From assembly GCA_003223895.1 (NCBI GenBank), contig QHXD01000169.1, positions 1 through 13,677 on the forward strand: a stretch of DNA of 13,677 nucleotides. Direction: 5' to 3'. Positions 1-4,957 of the stretch are shown here, in pieces (the first letter of the stretch is position 1; each line of letters starts with the position of its first letter). The notes under the pieces are model-generated. The model was not told the DNA's origin, did no database searches, and saw only the letters and a list, made by a program, of their open reading frames with translations. A program made the translations under genes and the position numbers. Source of the stretch: Acidobacteriota bacterium (GTDB taxonomy: Bacteria; Acidobacteriota; Terriglobia; 20CM-2-55-15).

Positions 1-330
1 TGCCCCGTACCCGATGAAGATCGCTGCAACGACACTCCAGAACCAGATGGTCTCGAACAGCTCCCGGCTCATCTTGGCAAAGCGATCCGACAACATCTGG
101 CCGCGCGCCACCCACCGGTCCGATTTGTTGCGAAGGTCCGTTTGGATGTTCTGTACTCTTTCCTGGGCACTGTGGAACAACTGAAGCTGCGCGCCGGAAT
201 CGTAAATAATGATGTAGGAATTCCAGTACAGCTCCATCGCATCGACGTATTGCAACATCTGCGTCGCCAGGTTCAGTTCTCTATGATTCGGATCCGGCGG
301 CGTTGGATCGAACTCCATCCATCCCTGGTT
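1..330 (-). pseudogene. C-terminal part of TgpA-type transglutaminase, out of frame and cut by window edge
   Basis: This minus-strand reading frame is open from about position 330 to the window edge and continues the transglutaminase gene upstream of it in a shifted frame. It begins with GWMEFDPTPP, the strand that normally follows the catalytic His of transglutaminase-core proteins (usual form GWxxFDPTP). A long polar helical stretch follows, rich in Q, R and K, and then a hydrophobic segment near positions 1-45 (ETIWFWSVVAAIFIGYG) that matches the last membrane helix of the TgpA family. No convincing start codon or ribosome binding site precedes it, so it is probably not translated alone. 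The C-terminal cytoplasmic tail lies outside the window. The frame is one base off from the preceding segment, as expected after a deletion whose length is 2 modulo 3. Confidence 0.7.
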
Positions 331-1273
331 GGCGGATGATGTAATCACCACCTACAGGGTTGTATTCGCCCATGAGGAAGCCGTTGATGAGACGAGTTGG
401 GATTCCCGCTGCTCGCAGCAGGATTGCCATCGATGATGCGAAGTACTCGCAGTGTCCGGCCTTTGCATCGAACAGAAAAGTGCTGATCGGCTGCGGACCG
501 GGCTTCCACGTCAGCTTCAACGTGTACTTGTAATTCCGCTTGAGGTAGCTTTCGACGAGCGATGCCTTATCCATCGTCGACTTTCCGCGCGCAGTGATGT
601 CTGTGGCAACCTGCTGAATTCGCGGATCGATGTCGTGCGGGAGTTGAAGGTACCGGGCGCCGATCTCCGGCGGAAGCCGTTCTTCCTGTCGAGCAGCCAG
701 GAATCCTCTTCGATTCGGGATCTCCGACCGCACCACATATTGCACGCGCCGGAGCGTCTGAAGTCTCATGTAGATCGAATCGTCGGCATCCGTCTCCAGG
801 CCCGGCAAGCGGCCCGTAACGGCACGGACCTGATATGGTCCGAACAGTGTTGTCGTGGCGAGCGGCTCGAGAAGGATTTCATATCGCACAAGATCGCCGG
901 TTTTTTCAATCGGCCGAAGCCAGTATTGTTGGTCGGGCGACTGTTCAACGGAGAAGCGACTGCGCTTGGTCTTATACCAGTTGTGGCCATCGAACCGGTC
1001 GAGCGAAATACCACGCCATTTTAAGACGCCGAACGGGGTTCCACTGACCTGTCGCGCGTGCATTACAACAGCCGAACTGAGCTTCACCTCACCAATCTCG
1101 CCCAGTTGGACGTTATCCGTGAATCCGGACAAAAGCAGCGACGGCACTGTGGCACGGCTGAAGTAACCGGTGCCAACTCGCGGAATCAAGAAGAACAGAC
1201 CCACCCCGGTAAGGATGATCCATACGGTCGCCCACAGGCTCATGCCTCCCAGCGGCACTGCAACTTCCTCCAT
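281..1273 (-). CDS. Transglutaminase-core segment of a TgpA-like membrane protein (frameshifted at both ends)
   Basis: This is the middle segment of a TgpA/DUF3488-type protein, a membrane-bound, periplasm-facing transglutaminase-like enzyme usually encoded with MoxR and DUF58 proteins. In the 330-residue reading, a membrane helix spans about residues 11-31. A beta-rich periplasmic domain follows, then the transglutaminase core with the nucleophile motif AGHCEYFASS (Cys275) and the following strand GIPTRLINGF. The protein should continue after GDYIIRQ into a block containing the catalytic His (family form about DAHxWVEVY). Here it goes straight into unrelated residues and stops, and the next family motif reappears in another frame. 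The first ATG at 1273 is only the first Met after the upstream break, because in-frame coding resemblance extends back to about 1305. As written the product would lack its catalytic His and Asp. Confidence 0.75.
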   Translation of the reverse strand: MEEVAVPLGGMSLWATVWIILTGVGLFFLIPRVGTGYFSRATVPSLLLSGFTDNVQLGEIGEVKLSSAVVMHARQVSGTPFGVLKWRGISLDRFDGHNWYKTKRSRFSVEQSPDQQYWLRPIEKTGDLVRYEILLEPLATTTLFGPYQVRAVTGRLPGLETDADDSIYMRLQTLRRVQYVVRSEIPNRRGFLAARQEERLPPEIGARYLQLPHDIDPRIQQVATDITARGKSTMDKASLVESYLKRNYKYTLKLTWKPGPQPISTFLFDAKAGHCEYFASSMAILLRAAGIPTRLINGFLMGEYNPVGGDYIIRQPGMDGVRSNAAGSES

Positions 1274-1292
1274 CTCGGTTTCGGACTTTCGC

Positions 1293-1721
1293 TCAGACCT
1301 GTATGAGCGCGACGAGGAAAAGGAAGAGCGTCGCCACGAAGGACATATCGATGGTCAACGACGATGCTGCCAGGATCTGCAGAAACGAAAGGATGATCAG
1401 GTACAAGTAATCCTTGTCCGATTTCTGCTGAAAGAGCTTTGCCAGCTCGAGGAAGAGCACCAGGTGAATGGACGCCGGGATGAACGAGCGCGACAGAATC
1501 AGCATGTCGAAAACAAAGAACACGATGTAGACGCACGACACCAGAAACGCGCCCCTGCCAGCAAGCAGCGGCGGCAGTGCCTTCACAGTTCGATACATAC
1601 TGATTGCAAGGCCAATCGTGAAAAGGACGATGGACGGGCCATCCAGTCTTCCGGTAAGCGCCAGCGCTATGAATGCGCTGATGATCAATGCATGACAAGA
1701 AACCTGGAAATACCTTTTCAT
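1293..1721 (-). CDS. N-terminal DUF3488 membrane segment of the TgpA-like transglutaminase
   Basis: This 142-residue segment is almost entirely hydrophobic and contains about five membrane helices (for example LVLFLELAKLFQQ and LYLIILSFLQILAASSL), the layout of the N-terminal DUF3488 domain of TgpA. It starts at the ATG at 1721, which overlaps the stop of the upstream DUF58 gene as ATGA (1718-1721). This is a normal sign of translational coupling and supports the start. The frame closes at a TGA at 1293-1295 just after the last helix (FLFLVALI). The neighbouring frame then carries the expected basic linker and the next helix, so one frame break lies between about 1296 and 1312. No slippery heptamer is visible there. 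Taken with the second break at about 330, I read the gene as disrupted or mis-sequenced. Confidence 0.75.
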   Translation of the reverse strand: MKRYFQVSCHALIISAFIALALTGRLDGPSIVLFTIGLAISMYRTVKALPPLLAGRGAFLVSCVYIVFFVFDMLILSRSFIPASIHLVLFLELAKLFQQKSDKDYLYLIILSFLQILAASSLTIDMSFVATLFLFLVALIQV

Positions 1722-2932
1722 CCGTTTCTTAATGACATTCGCAACCCGGCTTCGGGGGCATCGGGCGGTTCGGCCGCAGCGGACATATTTACCAAAGCAA
1801 GGTAGTGCAGGATCGATTCGAGTAACGCTTCCGACGTTCCGTATCCGGTCTTCCAGTCATCGGACACGAGCGCCACTTCAACATCGTCGTTGATCAGGTG
1901 ATATGCCAGGGAGGCCGTGTGCGAGACCAGGCGCTCGAACTCCTCCGTATCGCCGGGGCGCCCGAATCGATCGAAAGCAAGCACAATGCGCCGGTTCTCT
2001 TCAGCTGCATATTCGCGGGTTTTCAGAACGGCGGCTTTGGCCGAGGCCTTCCAATGGACGTGCCGGGCACTGTCCGCCGGCAGGTAATCGCGAATCGTGT
2101 ACAAATCGTAGCCAAACCCGCGCTCGAATCGTTGATTCTCACCCTGGATGTCCAGAACCGAAAAATTGATCCGCTCCTGCGGAAGGATTGCCGGGTAGCA
2201 GATGCACTCCGCTTCGACCCGATACTTTTTGTCTTTCACGAAAAACCCGAAGGGATAACGTGACGCCGACTTGATCTGGTTCACCAAGTACCGACCGCGC
2301 CTGTTGAGCATCGCCTGCCCGGCCTGGGTGACGTGCCGCTGCGCCCGCACCACAGGTATATAGAAGCTGGAGAATCGAAAGGCATTTTCTTCTGGCGGTT
2401 CGAAGTTCAGCGAGAAGCTCGGAAAAACTTTCTTTTCGTTGTGGACTTGAATGGAAATCGGAAAGGGTTCGCCTGCGAAACAGTTGGATGGAATTCGAAG
2501 GTCGAGGCTAAGGTTTCCGAAATTCAGACCGGACAGAAAACCCGAAAGGAGAAGCACGGCCAGCAGCGCCGACAGCACCATATACAAGAGGTTGTTGCTT
2601 GTGTTGATGGCGGCGAAGATAACAACGGACACCGCGGCAAAATAGATCCAGCCCTCGCGTGTGATGTGGTAGCGCGAGATGAAGGGAAGCCAGTCCCAAT
2701 CCACGCTTGCAGCAAGCCGCGGCACGAAGCGGAAACCAACCCACAGCGCAATGCTCAGAGCGATCAGTGCGGAAATGCCTGCGGCGAGAACTCGCCCGTC
2801 GCGGCCCATACTCGAGGAATACAGCGCGGCCATCAGGGCGATCCCAAGCAGGCCGATCGCCGTGGTGAAGGTCTTCACCATCGTGGTGTGTCGTTGGTCG
2901 CGGAGAAGTTTATCCCTCAGCCAGGAAAGCAT
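1718..2932 (-). CDS. DUF58 domain membrane protein
   Basis: This is a DUF58 family protein, the usual partner of MoxR ATPases and TgpA-like transglutaminases. The family is thought to act in envelope or protein-complex assembly, with no defined reaction. With the start at 2932 the protein has 404 residues. It has two N-terminal membrane helices (about 22-40 and 47-70) and a helical pair (about 94-131). A beta-rich domain follows, then the family signature at about 269-309: FGYDLYTIRDYLPADSARHV, then HWKASAK and a conserved TREYAAEENRR block. The open frame runs 63 nt further upstream but would overlap moxR. The ATG at 2932 lies 8 nt after the moxR stop and has a GAGG about 5 nt ahead, so I prefer it. 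The stop overlaps the next gene by 4 nt. The gene appears intact. Confidence 0.88.
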   Translation of the reverse strand: MLSWLRDKLLRDQRHTTMVKTFTTAIGLLGIALMAALYSSSMGRDGRVLAAGISALIALSIALWVGFRFVPRLAASVDWDWLPFISRYHITREGWIYFAAVSVVIFAAINTSNNLLYMVLSALLAVLLLSGFLSGLNFGNLSLDLRIPSNCFAGEPFPISIQVHNEKKVFPSFSLNFEPPEENAFRFSSFYIPVVRAQRHVTQAGQAMLNRRGRYLVNQIKSASRYPFGFFVKDKKYRVEAECICYPAILPQERINFSVLDIQGENQRFERGFGYDLYTIRDYLPADSARHVHWKASAKAAVLKTREYAAEENRRIVLAFDRFGRPGDTEEFERLVSHTASLAYHLINDDVEVALVSDDWKTGYGTSEALLESILHYLALVNMSAAAEPPDAPEAGLRMSLRNG

Positions 2933-2940
2933 GGAGGGCC

Positions 2941-3894
2941 TCAAGCCGGAACGGTAGTCTGGTCGACAATCTCTTCCAGCACGGCTCGAGCGCACGCAGC
3001 CGAACGGGCGCCGGAACGAACCATCACGAGCCGGTGCTCGAACACGGGATACAAAAGCCTTTTGATGTCGTCCGGAATGACGAAGCTTCGGCCTTCGACT
3101 ATGGCCAGCGCCTGCGTCGCCCGGAAGAGCGCTGCGGTCCCGCGCGGGCTGATGCCGAGCTCGATTTCCTGGTGTTCCCGGGTTCGATTAACTATGTGGA
3201 TCATGTAATCGACGATCGCCTCGTCGATGTGTACCTTCCGGCTTTCATCCTGAAGGAAGAGAACCTCGTCGGGCGTCAAGACCGAGGGCACGGTGTACTG
3301 ACTGTGGCCGTTTGTAAAGCGCTTGAGGATTTCTTTCTCGGCCGCCGCGTCGGGATAGCCGACTTCAATCCGCATCAGGAATCGATCGAGTTGCGATTCC
3401 GGCAAGGGATATGTCCCATGATGTTCAACGGGATTCTGTGTGGCCACGACCATGAAGGGACGGGGAAGCGGGTAGGTCGCATTTTCGATCGTGACCTGGC
3501 TTTCATTCATTGCCTCGAGCAGAGCGCTCTGCGTTTTCGGCGTCGTGCGATTGATCTCATCCGCCAGGATGATATTTGCAAAGATCGGTCCCTCTTTAAA
3601 CTCAAACTCATTGAGCTTCGGGTTATAGACCGAAACGCCGAGCACATCGGAGGGCAACAGATCGCTCGTGAACTGAATCCGGTGGAATTTGCAATCCAGG
3701 GATCGCGCTAAAGCATGGCCCAGCGTTGTCTTACCAACCCCCGGGACGTCTTCAATCAGCAGATGCCCTTCGGCCAGCAGGGTCACAATGGCCAGTCCGA
3801 TCGTTTCCTGCTTTCCCTTGATCGTCCTGGCGATCGCCTCTCTCAGGGCGGAAATCTTGTCCCTTGTCGATGTTTCGAGCGCGTTCATAACCAT
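2941..3894 (-). CDS. MoxR family AAA+ ATPase
   Basis: This is an AAA+ ATPase of the MoxR family, chaperone-like ATPases that work with DUF58 or VWA partners. With the ATG at 3894 it has 317 residues, the usual family length. It shows Walker A (GVGKTT, about residues 52-57), Walker B with the family extension (ILADEINRTTPKTQ, about 109-122), sensor 1 (ATQNP, about 151-155), the arginine-finger region PLPESQLDRF, and the sensor 2 SPRG motif (about 249-252). The frame is open for another 129 nt upstream, but that part has no family resemblance and runs into the peptide-gene leader. A second ATG at 3888 is equally possible; neither has a strong ribosome binding site. The gene heads the minus-strand operon and is transcribed away from peptide gene 1. 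No defect is visible. Confidence 0.92.
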   Translation of the reverse strand: MVMNALETSTRDKISALREAIARTIKGKQETIGLAIVTLLAEGHLLIEDVPGVGKTTLGHALARSLDCKFHRIQFTSDLLPSDVLGVSVYNPKLNEFEFKEGPIFANIILADEINRTTPKTQSALLEAMNESQVTIENATYPLPRPFMVVATQNPVEHHGTYPLPESQLDRFLMRIEVGYPDAAAEKEILKRFTNGHSQYTVPSVLTPDEVLFLQDESRKVHIDEAIVDYMIHIVNRTREHQEIELGISPRGTAALFRATQALAIVEGRSFVIPDDIKRLLYPVFEHRLVMVRSGARSAACARAVLEEIVDQTTVPA

Positions 3895-3938
3895 CCGGCC
3901 TAGTCTAGCACGGGGACATTTACTGGTAGTCAGCGTCG

Positions 3939-4075
3939 GTCCGTAAGTTCTTCTGTTGAAAGCAGGTGCCGAGTGGTCAAAAAATCTGGGGGACTCCATA
4001 CTTTCGGGGCCGTTTCCGATCACTTAAAGCAATAACGAGCTAAACGTTTTTCCGCTAAACGAAAGGGACCCAAAG
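3939..4075 (+). promoter_or_regulatory. Conserved upstream region of peptide gene 1
   Basis: This region between moxR and peptide gene 1 is repeated, with changes, ahead of peptide gene 2 (4634-4777). The best conserved block is 3977-4042. It contains TCAAAAAA, then TCTGG, CCATACTTTC, GATCACTTAA and CGAGCTA in the same order and nearly the same spacing as at 4673-4742. A second shared block, CGTAAGT, lies at its 5' end. The ribosome binding site is AAAGGGA at about 4062-4068. I cannot assign a sigma factor box with confidence. Conservation of non-coding sequence between two copies suggests a shared promoter, operator or leader RNA. Confidence 0.6.
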
Positions 4076-4177
4076 ATGAATTCCGAAATCATCGGAAACG
4101 AGAACGAAATCCTCATCGAAATCAAGGAACTCGAAGCCGAAATCGCAGCCGAAGCGCACTTCGGCTTCCTCGACTAA
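4076..4177 (+). CDS. Small acidic peptide 1 with C-terminal GFLD
   Basis: This is a 33-residue peptide gene preceded by AAAGGGA about 7 nt before the ATG. The product is very acidic, with eight Glu, one Asp and a single Lys, and has no Cys and no signal peptide. Its central part, NEILIEIKELEAEIA, has regularly spaced Ile and Leu and should form an amphipathic helix. The end is AHFGFLD. It aligns with peptide 2, which has NEIVSIEIEELEQKIA and ends ADTSFLD. Two paralogues sharing start context, core and C-terminal FLD, with coding-type differences between them, are good evidence that this is a real gene despite its size. The layout resembles a leader plus short C-terminal core, but no modification enzyme is nearby and the function is unknown. 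Confidence 0.7.
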   Translation: MNSEIIGNENEILIEIKELEAEIAAEAHFGFLD

Positions 4178-4302
4178 TCAACCCGCTGCAAAGGTTTACA
4201 AGCCTCCGCGACCTTTTCCCGCGTCGCTGCAAAAGATGTCGTTGCCGCGACAAAGAATGTCGAGCCTCTGCGAAAGATGTTTAGGGGATAGTAAGCGAGC
4301 TT
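4178..4302. other. Spacer after peptide gene 1
   Basis: I see no separate gene with a start here. The frame of peptide 1 stays open for 37 codons after its TAA, to a TAG at 4289. The segment has three loose copies of an AAAGATGT-like word, at about 4232, 4252 and 4273. It ends at a strong hairpin. Confidence 0.4.
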
Positions 4303-4333
4303 GAGGCCGACCTGATGTGAGCAGGTCGGCCTC
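4303..4333 (+). terminator. Strong hairpin, probable terminator of peptide gene 1
   Basis: There is a perfect 12-bp inverted repeat, GAGGCCGACCTG (4303-4314) and CAGGTCGGCCTC (4322-4333), with a 7-nt loop, ATGTGAG. It is followed by ATCTTTCT, a short and imperfect U-tract. It lies about 125 nt after the stop of peptide 1 and just ahead of the eroded third peptide copy. Confidence 0.65.
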
Positions 4334-4360
4334 ATCTTTCTACGAACGAGAGACACAGCA

Positions 4361-4398
4361 ATGAATATCGATTGAAGAACGAAATTGAACGCGCTTAA
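4361..4398 (+). pseudogene. Eroded third copy of the FLD peptide gene
   Basis: This segment starts ATGAATATCGATTGAAGAAC. Peptide gene 2 starts ATGAATACCGAATTGAAGAA, so one base is missing here and creates an immediate TGA. Restoring that base would give M-N-I-E-L-K-N-E-I-E-R-A followed by a stop. The helical core and the FLD end are therefore also absent, as after an internal deletion. The ribosome-binding region ahead (ACGAACGAGAGACACAGCA) matches that of peptide 2 (AACGAAAGGACAGAGCAAAC). The sequence after it matches the region downstream of peptide 2, including the GGGAGTGCTAGCTCCC hairpin. The copy is therefore most likely dead. Confidence 0.65.
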
Positions 4399-4574
4399 GC
4401 AGAATTTGCGTCCCGGCTGGGAGTGCTAGCTCCCGGCTCGGCCGGCAGGAAGTCTTCCGTCAGGCAATCCGCAATCAGATATGTCCCACCATCCTCCAGG
4501 TTGCGGACTGATTCCACGCCTATCCAGTTCAACTCCTCTTGTTCGGCCTCACAGTGCAGTCTTGCAAATCGCAT
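4395..4574 (-). CDS. Possible small hypothetical protein
   Basis: This is a 59-residue open frame starting at the ATG at 4574, with AAGG placed 5 nt ahead. The frame can also be opened at a GTG at 4586. The product has an ordinary protein-like composition in the first 45 residues (for example LNWIGVESVRNLEDGGTYL) and then a low-complexity end that reads through the 4416-4437 hairpin. I do not recognise it. It lies antisense to the remains of the third peptide copy and its 3' region, so it could be chance. The ribosome binding site and balanced composition are the only support. Confidence 0.3.
   Translation of the reverse strand: MRFARLHCEAEQEELNWIGVESVRNLEDGGTYLIADCLTEDFLPAEPGASTPSRDANSA
4416..4437 (+). 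repeat. 3' hairpin of the eroded peptide copy
   Basis: The inverted repeat is GCTGGGAG (4416-4423) and CTCCCGGC (4430-4437), with the loop TGCTAG and one G-T pair. Apart from that base it is the same as the hairpin at 4897-4918 after peptide gene 2, and the flanking GAATTTG and GAAGTCT words are also shared. No U-tract follows, so it may be a processing or stability element rather than a terminator. Confidence 0.6.
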
Positions 4575-4633
4575 ATCGCCCTTCACAGACTCTTATCGGC
4601 AGGGCTGAGCAATTCATTAGCAGAATTTCCTTT

Positions 4634-4777
4634 GTTCGTAAGTCCTTCTTTTAATGGGCGATCCGATCCAGCTCAAAAAAAATCTGGCGCCCCCCATACT
4701 TCCAGGGACGCCTTCAATCACTTAACGCATTGATCGAGCTAATGTGAGTAGTCTCAAACGAAAGGACAGAGCAAACG
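4634..4777 (+). promoter_or_regulatory. Conserved upstream region of peptide gene 2
   Basis: This is the second copy of the peptide leader, with the same ordered blocks as 3939-4075: CGTAAGT, TCAAAAAA, TCTGG, CCATACTTCC, AATCACTTAA and CGAGCTA. The core is 4673-4742. The ribosome binding site AAAGGA lies at about 4761-4766. The stretch 4441-4633 ahead of it holds only the possible small minus-strand gene. Confidence 0.6.
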
Positions 4778-4876
4778 ATGAATACCGAATTGAAGAACGA
4801 AATCGTCAGCATCGAAATCGAAGAACTCGAACAGAAGATCGCCCCCGGCGGAGCGGACACGAGCTTCCTCGATTAA
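4778..4876 (+). CDS. Small acidic peptide 2 with C-terminal ADTSFLD
   Basis: This is a 32-residue peptide gene with AAAGGA ahead of the ATG. The N-terminal half is an acidic amphipathic helix (NEIVSIEIEELEQKIA). PGG follows, and then the seven-residue end ADTSFLD. The arrangement EELEQKIAPGG followed by a short tail resembles the double-glycine leaders of secreted bacterial peptides, where cleavage follows GG. The tail differs by a single residue from the repeat units ADASFLD and ADTGFLD in the subtilase encoded convergently 81 nt away. There is no Cys, no signal peptide and no recognisable modification enzyme nearby. Peptide 1 lacks the GG, which weakens a simple GG-cleavage model. It could be a signalling peptide, a protease substrate or an inhibitor; the sequence alone does not decide. 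Confidence 0.75.
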   Translation: MNTELKNEIVSIEIEELEQKIAPGGADTSFLD

Positions 4877-4896
4877 GTTTCCGGAATTTGGGTTCT

Positions 4897-4918
4897 GCCG
4901 GGAGTGCTAGCTCCCGGC
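4897..4918 (+). terminator. Hairpin between convergent peptide gene 2 and the subtilase
   Basis: The perfect 8-bp inverted repeat is GCCGGGAG (4897-4904) and CTCCCGGC (4911-4918), with the loop TGCTAG. It lies 20 nt after the stop of peptide 2 and 40 nt after the end of the convergent protease gene, so it could serve both transcripts. No clear U-tract is present on either side. A near-identical copy is at 4416-4437. Confidence 0.5.
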
Positions 4919-4957
4919 CGTTTCCCGAAGTCTCACCCACCAAACACCAACTGCCAA

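Noticed and set aside
452..1024. Plus-strand open frame of 190 codons
   Set aside because: It is antisense to the transglutaminase core, has no family resemblance, and the minus frame has clear motifs.
1290..1315. Programmed ribosomal frameshift in the transglutaminase gene
   Set aside because: There is no slippery heptamer or clear downstream structure, and the same gene has a second break with missing sequence.
2333..3208. Plus-strand open frame of 291 codons
   Set aside because: It spans DUF58 and MoxR in antisense and contains no protein-like domains.
4174..4356. Minus-strand 60-codon frame across the terminator hairpin
   Set aside because: It has no ribosome binding site, reads through a perfect 12-bp stem and resembles nothing known.
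4843..4876. FxLD lanthipeptide family membership of the peptides
   Set aside because: The ends are GFLD and SFLD, there are no Cys residues, and no lanthipeptide synthetase or radical SAM gene is present.
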